Origin: an uncultured Clostridia bacterium
GTDB taxonomy: Bacteria > Bacillota > Clostridia > Christensenellales > Borkfalkiaceae
Reading direction: 5' to 3'
DNA: 64,000 bases
Assembly: GCA_944327625.1 (NCBI GenBank)
Contig: CALVHL010000007.1
Span: forward strand, 1 to 64,000
Below are positions 16,875 to 25,599 of this stretch, one piece after another. Under the pieces are notes generated by a model. It was given only the letters and a program-made list of their open reading frames with translations. It made no database searches and was not told where the DNA came from. Made by a program: the position numbers and the translations under genes. Numbering within the stretch: position 1 is the first letter of the stretch; every line of letters begins with the position of its first letter.

Positions 16875-16910
16875 AGCGCAGAAAAGCCAATTTCTGCGCT
16901 TTTTCTTTTT
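16875..16910 (+). terminator. Terminator after mazF
   Basis: AGCGCAGAAA / TTTCTGCGCT stem with a six-base loop followed by a T-rich run, directly at the mazF stop codon. Confidence 0.9.
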
Positions 16911-16924
16911 GGTGCTTCAAACGC

Positions 16925-16953
16925 TTTTAAATTTTCGCGGGCTGTGGTATAAT
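16925..16953 (+). promoter_or_regulatory. lspA promoter, leaderless arrangement
   Basis: TATAAT at 16948-16953 is followed by exactly six bases (CATCTT) and then the ATG of lspA. A weak -35 (TTTTAA, 16925-16930) lies 17 bases upstream. Transcription should begin at the start codon; there is no ribosome site. Confidence 0.65.
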
Positions 16954-16959
16954 CATCTT

Positions 16960-17691
16960 ATGGCATCCAAAAAGATTTTCGGCAAGATAACCATACACTA
17001 CGGCAAGGTCAGCCTCATTCTGCTTGCCGTGTTTGCCGTATTGCTCGCAAGCGACCTCGTCTTAAAGTATGTCGAGGAGGCGTTCGACTGGAATTTCGTC
17101 GTCATTCCCCGCCTTATATGGGTGGAGAGCGGCTACCGCAATACGGGCGCGGCGTTCTCCTTCCTCGCCAATGAGGAGTGGGGCAGGGTGTTCCTCATTG
17201 TGCTGACGATAATAATGCTGCTCGCGATGATAGCGGTATTTCTGCTCATTCCCGAAAAGTTCGTCGTGCTCAAACTCGCCATAGCCATGATTGCGTCGGG
17301 CGCGCTCGGCAACCTCGTCGACAGGCTGGCTTTTGGCTACGTCAGAGATTTTGTCTGGGTGAATATGTTTTTCAGCACGGCTTGCTGTAACTTTGCCGAC
17401 TTCTGGATAGTGTTCGGCGTAATAATCGCCGCGATAGACACGCTGTTTTTCAACGATTGGGCGATCGTTCCGCTGACTGCCCGCGCAAAGGCGGCTCAGG
17501 CAGAACGCCGCGCCGAGGAGGCGGGCGAAAGTTCCCGAAATATTCCCGACGCGGACGCAACCTCGCAGAATATCCCCGACGCGGATACAAATACTCAGAA
17601 TATCCCCGAAAATAATCAGACCGACCTTTCGGACGGCGCTTCTTCCGAGATTGACGAGGGCGCTCCCCCCGAAAGCAGTGACGACAGATAA
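16960..17691 (+). CDS. lspA: Signal peptidase II (lipoprotein signal peptidase) with a C-terminal extension
   Basis: A 243-residue protein whose first 175 residues are LspA: four membrane segments with RNTGAAFSF, GALGNLVDRLAFGYVRDF and NFADFWIVFG, containing the two catalytic aspartates. The enzyme cleaves prolipoproteins at the lipidated Cys and is the target of globomycin. The remaining roughly 65 residues are a hydrophilic extension with three imperfect repeats (RNIPDADATS, QNIPDADTNT, QNIPENN) and an acidic end, not found in typical LspA. ATG 16960 is used without a ribosome site. Its stop overlaps the rluD start (TAATG). Confidence 0.92.
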   Translation: MASKKIFGKITIHYGKVSLILLAVFAVLLASDLVLKYVEEAFDWNFVVIPRLIWVESGYRNTGAAFSFLANEEWGRVFLIVLTIIMLLAMIAVFLLIPEKFVVLKLAIAMIASGALGNLVDRLAFGYVRDFVWVNMFFSTACCNFADFWIVFGVIIAAIDTLFFNDWAIVPLTARAKAAQAERRAEEAGESSRNIPDADATSQNIPDADTNTQNIPENNQTDLSDGASSEIDEGAPPESSDDR

Positions 17692-18608
17692 TGGAGACGC
17701 GGCGTATTGTCGCCTCGCGGGAATATGCCCGCGCGGACGTGTTCATAAGCGAAATGCTCGAAGGCTATACCCGCTCGCAGGTCAAAAAGCTGTTCGACGG
17801 CGAAATAACCATTAACGGCAAGGCGGCCAAGCCGTCGCAGTCGGTGGCGGTCGGCGACGTGGCGGAGGTAAATCTTCCCGATCCCGTCGCGGCGGAAGCC
17901 CGTCCCGAGGATATTCCCGTCGACATAGTCTATGAGGACGACGACATTGCGGTAATAAATAAACCGCAGGGGCTGACGGTACACGCGGGCAACGGCAATC
18001 CCGACGGCACGCTCGTCAACGCGCTGCTCTTTAAACTCGGAAATTTAAGCGGAATAGGCGGGGTTATACGCCCGGGTATAGTGCATAGAATAGACAAGAA
18101 CACTTCGGGGCTTCTGGTCGTCGCCAAGAACGACGCGGCGCACCTAAGCCTTGCCGCGCAGATAGCCGAAAAGAGCTGCCGCCGCACCTATATCGCCCTG
18201 TTGGAGGGCAACGTCAAAGCCGACAGCGGCGTTATTTCTACCTATATCGGCAGAGATCCGTCCGACCGCGTCAGAATGGCGGTCGTCGACGAAAAACACG
18301 GCAAATACGCCCTGACCGAATACACGGTCTTAGAGCGTTCGTCGGGCTATACTCTCTGTCGTTTCGACTTGAAGACGGGCAGAACCCACCAGATAAGGGT
18401 ACACGCAAAGCATATCGGCCACCCGATAGTCGGCGACGACGTGTACGGCAGAAAGAAGCGGGAATTCGGGCTCCAAGGTCAGCTGCTGCACGCTTGCAGG
18501 CTGGAACTTACCCACCCCGCGACGGGCGAGAGGATGACTTTTGAAGCGCCCCTGCCCGACTATTTCGTAAAGGTGCTCAGAAAACTGGGCTTTTGCAATT
18601 TCAGTTGA
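17691..18608 (+). CDS. rluD: RluA/RluD family 23S rRNA pseudouridine synthase
   Basis: A 305-residue enzyme: N-terminal S4 domain (SQVKKLFDGEITINGKAAK), then the RluA catalytic domain with HRIDKNTSGLLVVAKN (catalytic Asp) and KTGRTHQIRVHAKHIGHPIVGD. RluD in E. coli modifies helix 69 of 23S rRNA; the exact target here is inferred. The gene overlaps the lspA stop codon; lspA followed by an RluD-type gene is a very common Firmicutes order. Confidence 0.9.
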   Translation: METRRIVASREYARADVFISEMLEGYTRSQVKKLFDGEITINGKAAKPSQSVAVGDVAEVNLPDPVAAEARPEDIPVDIVYEDDDIAVINKPQGLTVHAGNGNPDGTLVNALLFKLGNLSGIGGVIRPGIVHRIDKNTSGLLVVAKNDAAHLSLAAQIAEKSCRRTYIALLEGNVKADSGVISTYIGRDPSDRVRMAVVDEKHGKYALTEYTVLERSSGYTLCRFDLKTGRTHQIRVHAKHIGHPIVGDDVYGRKKREFGLQGQLLHACRLELTHPATGERMTFEAPLPDYFVKVLRKLGFCNFS

Positions 18609-18674
18609 CTTCGCCGTTGCGCCTCGGCGGGCGGCGTCGGTATAATTTTGAAAAATTTTAAAAGGAGATAGGTT

Positions 18675-19022
18675 ATGGCAAAGAAGTCTACCACCAGCAA
18701 GAAGACTACCACCGTATATGCGGGGCATTATTCGCTTGTCAAGGTGTGCGCGTTCTGGGGCGTAGTGCTCGCGGGCGTTGCGGGACTTATAAGCTTCATA
18801 CTCAAACTGCTTGAAGCCTGCGGAGTTATCATCACGTGGGGCAGCAAGGTGAGCGGAGCTTGTTCCATGGTCGCTCAGCTTGCGCTCTTTATTTCGGCGT
18901 GGCTTGCGGCTTACGATTACGTCCGCAATAAGCCCAAGGCATGGAAGACGGTCTATATCGTATTCCTCATTCTCGGCATACTCGGACTTGTCGGACTGGG
19001 ACTCAACACCTTCCTCAACTGA
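18675..19022 (+). CDS. Small membrane protein, unknown function
   Basis: A 115-residue protein with a basic Ser/Thr/Lys-rich N-terminus (AKKSTTSKKTTT) and three likely membrane segments (VCAFWGVVLAGVAGLISFIL, MVAQLALFISAWLAAY, VYIVFLILGILGLVGLGL). Preceded by AAAGGAGATAGG and followed by a terminator, so probably a single-gene unit. I do not recognise a family. Bases 18712-18735 coding VYAGHYS share 13 consecutive bases (TATATGCGGGGCA) with the dispersed repeat of this genome. Confidence 0.75.
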   Translation: MAKKSTTSKKTTTVYAGHYSLVKVCAFWGVVLAGVAGLISFILKLLEACGVIITWGSKVSGACSMVAQLALFISAWLAAYDYVRNKPKAWKTVYIVFLILGILGLVGLGLNTFLN

Positions 19023-19040
19023 CGGAGGGGCAAAAGCAGG

Positions 19041-19080
19041 GCGGTTTGCGCGGTTATCCGTGCAAACCGCTTTACTTTTT
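19041..19080 (+). terminator. Terminator after the small membrane protein
   Basis: GCGGTTTGC / GCAAACCGC stem, then TTTACTTTTTT. The T-run overlaps the -35 box of the der promoter. Confidence 0.8.
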
Positions 19081-19099
19081 TGCGGCGTTATTCTATAAT
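19071..19099 (+). promoter_or_regulatory. Promoter of der-plsY
   Basis: TTTACT (19071-19076), 17-base spacer, TATAAT (19094-19099), 34 bases before the der start codon. Confidence 0.75.
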
Positions 19100-19133
19100 G
19101 GGGTAGAGAATAACATCAAGGATACAGGAAGAA

Positions 19134-20444
19134 ATGGCAAATCCTCTCATCGCCGTCGTCGGCAGACCGAACGTCGGTAAGAGCACGTTTTTCAATAAAG
19201 TGGTCGGCAGAAAGATATCCATAACCGAGGACAGGCCCGGCGTCACGCGCGACAGGCTGTATGCCGACGCCGAATGGCGGGGAAAGAGCTTTTCGCTCGT
19301 CGATACGGGCGGCATAGAGCTCAAAAGCGACGACGTAATGTGGAAGCAGATCAAAAAGCAGGCGGAGGTCGCAATCGAGACGGCGGTCGTCATACTCTTT
19401 TTCGTCGACGGCAGGGAGGGGCTGACGAGCTCTGACTACGACGTGGCGGAAATGCTCCGCCGCAGCAAAAAGCCCGTCATTCTCGTCGTCAACAAGATAG
19501 ACGAATATTCCGAAGAAAAGGTGTTCGAGTTCTATTCCCTCGGCCTCGGCGAACCCTTCCCCGTCTCTGCCGAGCACGGCACGGGCATAGGCGACGTCCT
19601 CGATGAGGCGGTCAGCTATTTTGAAAAATTTGCCGTCGAAGAAGACGACAGCCTCAAAATAGCCGTCGTCGGCAAGCCCAACGCGGGCAAATCCAGCCTC
19701 GTAAACCGCCTTCTGGGCTTCGAGCGGTCGATAGTCACCGACATTGCAGGCACTACCCGCGACGCGATAGACACTAAATTCACCTACGACGGCAGAGATT
19801 ATACGATTATCGACACCGCAGGCATAAGGAAAAAGGCGAGGGTGGAGGACGATATCGAATACTATTCGGTAATGCGCGCCTTCGACGCCGTGCGCCGCGC
19901 CGACGTCTGCCTTCTCGTCGTCGACAGCACCGAAGGACTTACCGAGCAGGATACCAAGATCATCGGCTACGTCCACGAACAGGGCAAGCCGTCGGTCATA
20001 GTCATGAATAAGTGGGACCTCATAGAGAAGGACACCAACACCATAAACAAGTTTGAAAACAAGCTCAAAGAAGACCTCAAATTCATGGACTATTTCAAGT
20101 CGGTCTACGTCTCGGCAAAGACGGGGCAGCGCACCGAAAAGATAATGGCGGCGGTCGACCTCGTCAACGAGAACGCGCACAGGCGCATACCCACGGGTAC
20201 GCTCAACGACCTCATTTCGGATACCGTCAGGGCGAACGAACCGCCCTCGTACAACGGCAGGCGGCTGAGGGTGTACTATTCCTCTCAGGTCTCCGTCGCG
20301 CCGCCGACTTTCGTATTGTTCGTCAACAGCGAAGATCTTTTGCACTTTTCCTACGAGCGTTTCCTCGAAAATACGATAAGAAAGGCGTTTGATTTCTCGG
20401 GTACGCCCATACGCATAGTCGTAAGGGAGAAAAAGGAGAATTAA
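19134..20444 (+). CDS. der: Ribosome biogenesis GTPase Der (EngA)
   Basis: A 436-residue protein with two GTPase domains in tandem (GRPNVGKST near residue 10 with DTGGIE, and GKPNAGKSS near 183 with DTAGIR, NKWD) and a C-terminal KH-like domain. Der is needed for 50S subunit maturation. The tail ends in REKKEN without a long extension. It stops directly at the plsY start codon, a pairing often seen in Firmicutes (der-plsY-gpsA), although gpsA is not found here. Confidence 0.95.
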   Translation: MANPLIAVVGRPNVGKSTFFNKVVGRKISITEDRPGVTRDRLYADAEWRGKSFSLVDTGGIELKSDDVMWKQIKKQAEVAIETAVVILFFVDGREGLTSSDYDVAEMLRRSKKPVILVVNKIDEYSEEKVFEFYSLGLGEPFPVSAEHGTGIGDVLDEAVSYFEKFAVEEDDSLKIAVVGKPNAGKSSLVNRLLGFERSIVTDIAGTTRDAIDTKFTYDGRDYTIIDTAGIRKKARVEDDIEYYSVMRAFDAVRRADVCLLVVDSTEGLTEQDTKIIGYVHEQGKPSVIVMNKWDLIEKDTNTINKFENKLKEDLKFMDYFKSVYVSAKTGQRTEKIMAAVDLVNENAHRRIPTGTLNDLISDTVRANEPPSYNGRRLRVYYSSQVSVAPPTFVLFVNSEDLLHFSYERFLENTIRKAFDFSGTPIRIVVREKKEN

Positions 20445-21188
20445 ATGAAAGAACTTGCATTTGCCGACGTATGGTATTGGTTCCTGCTCGGCGCGGCGAT
20501 AAGCTATCTCATCGGCTGTTTCAACTTCGCCGTGCTCATCTCGGGGCTCAAACATCAGGATATTCGTCATATCGGCAGCGGCAACCCCGGCACTATGAAT
20601 ATGACGAGGACTTTCGGGCTCAAAATAGGGCTCATCAACTTCTTCTGCGACGGGCTTAAAGGCGCAATCCCCGTGCTCTGCGGCTATTTCATATTCCGCG
20701 GCTATTGCTTCGTCGGCACGGACGTGCTCGTCAGCGACTTCGCCCGCTATTTCTTCGGCGTATTCGCCGTAATCGGCCACGTCTTCCCCGTAACCATGAA
20801 GTTCAAGGGCGGCAAGGGCATAGCCACTACGATAGGCCTTTTCTGGTGCGCCCTCTCGTGCGAGACGTGGTGGTTCGTCTTTATCGGCCTCGGCATATTC
20901 CTCGGGCTGTTCCTCTACGTGCTCATAGAGGAGTGGGGCTCTATGGCTTCGCTCATAGGCGTTTCGGTCTATACGGTATGGCAGGCGGTAATCTTCGTGC
21001 TGCGCTATTCGGCGGAGCTGACAAACGTCTTCGTCGTGCTCTGCTTCATGTTGCTTCTCGTGTTCAACCTCATCACGTGGATAGCCCATCACGCCAACCT
21101 CGTGCGGCTGATGGCGGGGGAGGAACACCACACTTCGGTAAAGAAAATGCTTAAAAAGAAGAAGGCTAAAAAGCAGGCTCAATCTTAA
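20445..21188 (+). CDS. plsY: Acyl-phosphate glycerol-3-phosphate acyltransferase PlsY
   Basis: A 247-residue integral membrane enzyme that makes lysophosphatidic acid, the first step of phospholipid synthesis. The three PlsY motifs are present: GSGNPGTMNMTRTFG, FKGGKGIATTIG and a later loop near WIAHHANLVRLM. About six membrane segments. It is longer than the usual 190-215 residues because of added length around residues 75-130 and a basic C-terminal tail KKMLKKKKAKKQAQS. It begins at the base after the der stop codon with GGAG upstream. Confidence 0.9.
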   Translation: MKELAFADVWYWFLLGAAISYLIGCFNFAVLISGLKHQDIRHIGSGNPGTMNMTRTFGLKIGLINFFCDGLKGAIPVLCGYFIFRGYCFVGTDVLVSDFARYFFGVFAVIGHVFPVTMKFKGGKGIATTIGLFWCALSCETWWFVFIGLGIFLGLFLYVLIEEWGSMASLIGVSVYTVWQAVIFVLRYSAELTNVFVVLCFMLLLVFNLITWIAHHANLVRLMAGEEHHTSVKKMLKKKKAKKQAQS

Positions 21189-21198
21189 ATAAAAAACT

Positions 21199-21241
21199 AC
21201 CCGCAAATGCCGTTATCTGCGGCATATATGCGGGGCAATCA
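21199..21241 (+). repeat. Dispersed hairpin repeat, copy 3 (best-paired copy)
   Basis: Starts ten bases after the plsY stop. The core GCGGCATATATGCGGGGC (21219-21236) is preceded by CCCGCAAATGCCG, which folds back on it: TGCCG with CGGCA and CCCGCA with TGCGGG. This copy shows the full stem-loop form of the family. Confidence 0.85.
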
Positions 21242-21244
21242 TTA

Positions 21245-21297
21245 AGGGCGGGCGCACCTGCAATGTAAATGCAGGCGCGCCCGCCCTATCTTTTTTT
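21245..21297 (+). terminator. Terminator after plsY
   Basis: AGGGCGGGCGC...GCGCCCGCCCT stem with an inner TGCA/TGCA, followed by seven T. Confidence 0.85.
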
Positions 21298-21316
21298 GCC
21301 CTTTTCGGGCTATTCT

Positions 21317-21868
21317 TCATTTAAGAAATTTCGCCCATTTCATTTCGTCGAGGTCGCTTTTTATCACCTTGTCCAATACGCGCTCGTACATTTCCACTTT
21401 TTCGGCAATATGTTCGGCGCAGTCGTCCGCGCCGTACCTTAAAACTATCGCCGTCAGCTCGTATATGCACAGCCCGGGCGCGTGTCGCACCGTATGCACT
21501 GTCGAACACGCCTGCCCGACCGCGTGATACAGCGCCCTCGCCTCGGCAAGGCTTTCGCCCTTTGCGGCGTCGTGACAGTCGAGAATGTACCTTTTCGCCT
21601 CGGGCATCTTTATGTCGCCCCGCGCCCACAGCCTCGCGGCGACTATCGCGTCGCTCGCGGGCGCACCCGCAAGGGGGCGGAGCTCGTTCAGCCTTTCGGC
21701 AACGCTCTCTGCGCACCGCAACGCCCATTCGGTCGCCTGCCTGCGGCTTGCGCTCTGCAATCTGAGAATTACTCCCCGCGCGGGCGGGCAATCCCTGTCG
21801 AAAAGCACCTGCCTTTTAAGTTTAAGTTTCTGCCTGACCTGTTCAAGCCATTCCTGCGTGTCTTCCAT
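21317..21868 (-). CDS. Imm5-like putative immunity protein
   Basis: A 183-residue helical protein. The middle section (ATEWALRCAESV, DAIVAARLWARGDIKMPEAK, HDAAKG, AVGQACSTVHTVRHAPG) resembles the Imm5 family, in which a WxxxCAE-type helix is followed by AI.AAR.W..GEI and A.AAG.A..T.H. Such proteins protect against polymorphic toxins in some settings, but no toxin gene is nearby and many genomes carry stand-alone copies. No ribosome site stronger than CGAGGAT. Function therefore open. Confidence 0.6.
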   Translation of the reverse strand: MEDTQEWLEQVRQKLKLKRQVLFDRDCPPARGVILRLQSASRRQATEWALRCAESVAERLNELRPLAGAPASDAIVAARLWARGDIKMPEAKRYILDCHDAAKGESLAEARALYHAVGQACSTVHTVRHAPGLCIYELTAIVLRYGADDCAEHIAEKVEMYERVLDKVIKSDLDEMKWAKFLK

Positions 21869-21941
21869 ATCCTCGGTTAAAATTGCCGTTTCGCCCTGCG
21901 CTTAACGGTTATGCGCGGCAACGCCTCTCCAAATATAGTTA

Positions 21942-21976
21942 TATGATAAGCGCGGCAGCACCCTGCCGCGCGTCTT
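21942..21976 (-). terminator. Hairpin after the PH-like gene
   Basis: GCGCGGCAG / CTGCCGCGC stem directly downstream of the minus-strand membrane protein gene; only a short TTAT follows on that strand. Confidence 0.5.
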
Positions 21977-21983
21977 ATGCCTT

Positions 21984-22451
21984 TTATTCGTCCTTTTCGT
22001 CCTCGGAGCGTATTCTGTACTCTATCTTGGGGTTAGCGCCGAGCAGCGCGGTAACAAATTCTTCGTACCATTCTTCCTTGACGACTATGACTATATAGTT
22101 GTTGTCCGTAAAGGTCACGACGAGCTTGTTGGTCTTTCTGTCGAGCGTGACGACCTCTATCTTCTCGGTATCGTACTTGCTGACTATAAAGCCGAAGCGC
22201 GTCTTGAAGTACTTGCCGTCGACGACGTATTCCGAAAAAAGCAGCACGCTGACGAGCAGCGAACCCAAGACGACGGTCACAATGAACATAATCGTGTACT
22301 GAATTATAGGGTATACGGGATCGGCGGCGGAGGCCGTGCCGTATTTTATGCACTGAACGAGGTTTATCGTAAAGCCGACGACGCACAGCGCTATGCCCGC
22401 GATTATGAGGGCGGTATTGAGCTTTGTAAACTTGTATTTAAAGGTTTTCAT
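21984..22451 (-). CDS. Two-pass membrane protein with a bacterial PH-like domain
   Basis: A 155-residue protein: two membrane segments (LNTALIIAGIALCVVGFTI and IQYTIMFIVTVVLGSLLVSV), then a domain reading DGKYFKTRFGFIVSKYDTEK-IEVVTLDRKTNKLVVTFTD, which looks like the bPH_2-type domain of small membrane proteins. Function unknown. I start at ATG 22451 because TATAAT ends exactly six bases upstream on the same strand; the upstream in-frame ATG (22466) lies within that promoter and cannot be transcribed from it. Confidence 0.75.
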   Translation of the reverse strand: MKTFKYKFTKLNTALIIAGIALCVVGFTINLVQCIKYGTASAADPVYPIIQYTIMFIVTVVLGSLLVSVLLFSEYVVDGKYFKTRFGFIVSKYDTEKIEVVTLDRKTNKLVVTFTDNNYIVIVVKEEWYEEFVTALLGANPKIEYRIRSEDEKDE

Positions 22452-22457
22452 GCCCAT

Positions 22458-22486
22458 ATTATACATTTATTTCCCCGAAAAATCAA
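22458..22486 (-). promoter_or_regulatory. Promoter of the PH-like gene, leaderless arrangement
   Basis: Minus strand: TTGATT, 17-base spacer, TATAAT, then six bases (ATGGGC) and the start codon. A good sigma-A promoter that predicts an mRNA beginning at the ATG. Confidence 0.7.
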
Positions 22487-22545
22487 TGCGGGCGGGGCAA
22501 AATATAGTTAATTTCACGAGGAAATCATTTTTTTGGGCGTAAAGC

Positions 22546-22574
22546 TTGATTAAAATCGGCTTTTGTTATAAAAT
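22546..22574 (+). promoter_or_regulatory. Promoter of the hydratase gene
   Basis: TTGATT (22546-22551), 17-base spacer, TAAAAT (22569-22574), 30 bases before the start codon. Confidence 0.7.
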
Positions 22575-22603
22575 TATAGACAGCAACTAACGGAGGTTTG
22601 CAG

Positions 22604-24829
22604 ATGATCAGACTCGTAAAAAACGGCGTTTACTATATGGACGGCAGGCTCGTGCGGGAGCGCGAAGCATTCATCGTCGAGGCGAAGAAGCAGGAGGCGA
22701 TTAAGGGTACTATAACCTATTCGATATTAAAGAGCCACAATAAGGGCGACGAGGACAACCTCAGGATAAAGTTCGACGCGCTCGCCTCGCACGACATTAC
22801 CTATGTCGGCATAATTCAGACGGCAAAGGCCTCGGGGCTCAAAGAATTTCCCGTTCCCTATACGCTCACCAACTGCCACAATTCGCTGTGCGCGGTGGGC
22901 GGCACTATCAACGAGGACGATCATCTTTTCGGACTGTCCGCGGCAAAGAAGTACGGCGGCAACTTCGTTCCGCCTCACCTTGCGGTCATTCACCAGTATA
23001 TGAGGGAGATGCAGACGGGCTGCGGCAAGATGATACTCGGCTCCGACAGCCACACCCGCTACGGCGCGTTCGGCACTATGGGCGTGGGCGAGGGCGGACC
23101 TGAACTCGTCAAACAGCTCCTCTCCGACACCTACGACATCAAGCGCCCGCAGGTCGTCGCCGTCTATCTCAAAGGCAAGCCCAAGAAGGGCGTAGGCCCG
23201 CACGATGTGGCTATCGCGCTCGTCGGCGCAACCTTCAAAAACGGCTTCGTCAAGAATAAAATTCTCGAATTCATCGGCCCCGGAATAAAGAACCTCACCA
23301 TGGACTTCCGTTCGGGCATAGACGTAATGACGACCGAAACAACTTGCCTTTCAAGTATATGGGAGACCGACGAAACGACGCGCGAATACTATAAACTGCA
23401 CGGCAGGGAGGGCGATTTCAGGGTACTTCACCCCGCCGAACCCGCATATTACGACAGCGCGGTGGTAATCGACCTTTCGAGGGTAGAGCCGATGATTGCC
23501 CTGCCTTTCCACCCGTCCAACGCCTATACCATAAGGGAAGTAATAGACAACGCCAGGGACATACTCGGCGAAGTAGAGGCGGCGGGCAACAAGCTCAAAG
23601 GCGCGGGTGCAAAGCCGTTCAGACTGCTCGACAAGATAAAGGACGGCAAAATCTGCGTAAGTCAGGGCATAATCGCGGGCTGCGCGGGCGGCACTTACGA
23701 AAACGTCGCGGAGGCGGCGGAGATACTGCGCGGCAAATCGTGCGGCAACGGCGAATTCTCGCTCAGCGTCTATCCCCAGTCCCAGCCCGTATTCAAGTGC
23801 CTCATGGATAACGGCTACGCCTCGTCGCTCATGGCGTCGGGCGCGGTCATGAAGACGGCGTTCTGCGGCCCCTGCTTCGGCGCGGGCGACACCCCCGCCG
23901 ACAACGCGTTCTCCGTTCGCCACACGACGCGCAACTTTGAAAACAGGGAGGGCAGCAAGCTCGGCGAACAGCAGCTCGCGGCGGTCGCGCTCATGGACGC
24001 GCGCTCTATCGCGGCTACGGCGGCAAACGGCGGCGTGCTCACCCCCGCAACCGAAGTCGAATACACCAAGAAACTCAAAAAGTACTATTTCGACGGCTCT
24101 ATCTACGAGCGCAGGGTATATTCGGGCGCAGGTCACCCTCAGCCCGACGAACAGCTCATCTACGGCAACAATATCGCCGACTGGCCGGAGCAGATCGCAC
24201 TCACCGACAACGTGCTCATCAAGGCGGTATCGGTAATCGACGATCCCGTCACGACGACGGACGAGCTCATTCCCTCGGGCGAGACCTCGTCATACCGCTC
24301 CAATCCCCTGCGCCTTGCCGAGTTCGCCCTTTCGCGAAAAGATCCCAAGTATGTCGGCAGGGCAAAGGAAGTAAAGGCACAGGAGCTTGACCGCCGCGAG
24401 AGCGGAAAGCTGCCCGACGAAGTGCTTGCCGAGGTCGGCGTTGAAATACCCGAAAATACGCTTTTCGGCAGCGCGGTAATCGCCAGAAAGCCGGGCGACG
24501 GCTCGGCGAGGGAGCAGGCGGCTTCCTGCCAGAGGGTACTCGGCGGCATAGCCAACATTGCCCTCGAATACGCCACCAAGCGCTACCGCAGCAACCTCAT
24601 CAACTGGGGCATGCTTCCCCTCGTCTGCAAGAAGTTCGACTTCAAGGTGGGCGACTATATCCTCATTGAGAATATAAAGGAGCTCATAACGGAGGACGAT
24701 CCCGTCATTACCGCAAAGCACATTTCGGGCGGCAAGGTCAATAAAATCTATCTTACCGTCGGCGCTCTCACCGCAGAGGAGAAGAAGATTATTTTAAGCG
24801 GCTGTCTCATAAATTACAACAAGAAATAA
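22604..24829 (+). CDS. Aconitase family hydratase (YbhJ-like)
   Basis: A 741-residue member of the aconitase superfamily. Seen: [39 protein letters not shown] (aconitase-type SDSHT), [11 protein letters not shown], and the cluster segment [19 protein letters not shown] (CGPC), plus a C-terminal swivel domain with [14 protein letters not shown]. The overall pattern resembles the E. coli YbhJ group of putative hydratases rather than AcnA or AcnB; its substrate is not established. Only the CxxC pair is obvious, with the usual SCTN segment replaced by GCAGG. ATG 22604 follows CGGAGG by seven bases. Single-gene unit with terminators behind it. Confidence 0.85.
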   Translation: MIRLVKNGVYYMDGRLVREREAFIVEAKKQEAIKGTITYSILKSHNKGDEDNLRIKFDALASHDITYVGIIQTAKASGLKEFPVPYTLTNCHNSLCAVGGTINEDDHLFGLSAAKKYGGNFVPPHLAVIHQYMREMQTGCGKMILGSDSHTRYGAFGTMGVGEGGPELVKQLLSDTYDIKRPQVVAVYLKGKPKKGVGPHDVAIALVGATFKNGFVKNKILEFIGPGIKNLTMDFRSGIDVMTTETTCLSSIWETDETTREYYKLHGREGDFRVLHPAEPAYYDSAVVIDLSRVEPMIALPFHPSNAYTIREVIDNARDILGEVEAAGNKLKGAGAKPFRLLDKIKDGKICVSQGIIAGCAGGTYENVAEAAEILRGKSCGNGEFSLSVYPQSQPVFKCLMDNGYASSLMASGAVMKTAFCGPCFGAGDTPADNAFSVRHTTRNFENREGSKLGEQQLAAVALMDARSIAATAANGGVLTPATEVEYTKKLKKYYFDGSIYERRVYSGAGHPQPDEQLIYGNNIADWPEQIALTDNVLIKAVSVIDDPVTTTDELIPSGETSSYRSNPLRLAEFALSRKDPKYVGRAKEVKAQELDRRESGKLPDEVLAEVGVEIPENTLFGSAVIARKPGDGSAREQAASCQRVLGGIANIALEYATKRYRSNLINWGMLPLVCKKFDFKVGDYILIENIKELITEDDPVITAKHISGGKVNKIYLTVGALTAEEKKIILSGCLINYNKK

Positions 24830-24840
24830 GCTAAGGTAAG

Positions 24841-24870
24841 CGGCGCGGAAAGGTAAAACCTTCCGCGCCG
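24841..24870 (+). terminator. First terminator after the hydratase gene
   Basis: CGGCGCGGAA / TTCCGCGCCG perfect ten-base-pair stem eleven bases after the stop codon; no T-run directly after it. Confidence 0.6.
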
Positions 24871-24878
24871 CATTAAAT

Positions 24879-24916
24879 TAAGGGGGCGGCGCTCTGCGCC
24901 GCCCCCTTAATCTTTT
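24879..24916 (+). terminator. Second terminator after the hydratase gene
   Basis: TTAAGGGGGCGGCG / CGCCGCCCCCTTAA perfect 14-base-pair stem followed by TCTTTT. Confidence 0.8.
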
Positions 24917-24931
24917 CCGTGCCCCTTTTGG

Positions 24932-24963
24932 GCGTTGATCAAGCCATATATGCGGGGCAATCT
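24932..24963 (+). repeat. Dispersed hairpin repeat, copy 4
   Basis: GCGTTGATCAAGCCATATAT followed by GCGGGGCAATC: matches the family core with CGGC changed to AGCC. Confidence 0.75.
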
Positions 24964-25024
24964 TATTTTTCGCCGCCCTGCCGACTGTTTATCGGTTTTC
25001 TTGTTCATTTTATGCGCGAAAACC

Positions 25025-25057
25025 GCGTTCGTCGGGGCATATATGCGGGTGAATTAC
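25025..25057 (+). repeat. Dispersed hairpin repeat, copy 5 (divergent)
   Basis: GCGTTCGTCGGGGCATATAT followed by GCGGGTGAATTA. Overlaps the last four bases of the minus-strand lipoprotein gene, so it marks that gene's 3' end. Confidence 0.65.
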
Positions 25058-25425
25058 GGCTGAATGTATGCCGATATGCGCATATTTTCTCCCGAACTGC
25101 CCTCGCCGTCGCCGTCCTCGGGCGGGGCTATCGGGTGGGGCATAACTCTGCGCCAGCCGTGCCTGCCGTGCCGTCCGTGTCCGTGACCGTGCCCGCGGTG
25201 CCTTTCGGGGCATCTTCCGTCGGGACAGCCGTCGTCGGGACAACCATCGTCGGGGCGTTCGTCGTTGTCGGGCGATTGTTCTTCCTCGCCCTGCTCGCTT
25301 CCGCGCACTATGCGCGTGTTTTCGTCTTTTGCCGCATTGCCGTCCGCGGAGGAGGCGCAGCCCGCAAAGGACAGGCAGAGCACCGCCGCCGCAACAAAAA
25401 TAAGTCTTCTTTCAAGTGCTTTCAT
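25054..25425 (-). CDS. Cys/His-rich lipoprotein, possible metal binder
   Basis: A 123-residue lipoprotein: signal peptide RRLIFVAAAVLCLSFAGC with lipobox FAGC, an acidic linker, then repeats DDGCPDDGCPDGRCP and a histidine run HRGHGHGHGRHGRHG, ending in a short tail. The Cys/His composition suggests binding of Ni, Zn or a similar metal outside the membrane; this is inference from composition. Start at ATG 25425: a CATAAT -10 box ends six bases before it and no ribosome site exists. The 135-residue upstream extension would begin beyond that promoter. It is divergent from the TM1266-type regulator. Confidence 0.7.
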   Translation of the reverse strand: MKALERRLIFVAAAVLCLSFAGCASSADGNAAKDENTRIVRGSEQGEEEQSPDNDERPDDGCPDDGCPDGRCPERHRGHGHGHGRHGRHGWRRVMPHPIAPPEDGDGEGSSGENMRISAYIQP

Positions 25426-25431
25426 GCAAAT

Positions 25432-25461
25432 ATTATGCTCGGGATAAAAAGGGTTATGCAA
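25432..25461 (-). promoter_or_regulatory. Promoter of the Cys/His-rich lipoprotein, leaderless arrangement
   Basis: Minus strand: TTGCAT, 18-base spacer, CATAAT, then six bases (ATTTGC) and the ATG. Confidence 0.55.
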
Positions 25462-25599
25462 ACGCTTGAAAAAAAGCGCGGGCTATGGTATTATAATTCA
25501 GCCTGAGCGCGAAGGGAGACCTGAGGGTAAAGGGGTAAATCTGCCTGCATTTTTACGCCCTCTTTGCGCCCATTTTCAAGGCAAAGGGGGTATTTTTTT

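Noticed and set aside
24919-25506. Plus-strand frame across the repeats and the lipoprotein gene
   Set aside because: It covers two repeat copies and is antisense to a lipoprotein with a clear signal peptide and promoter; its own sequence has no domain.
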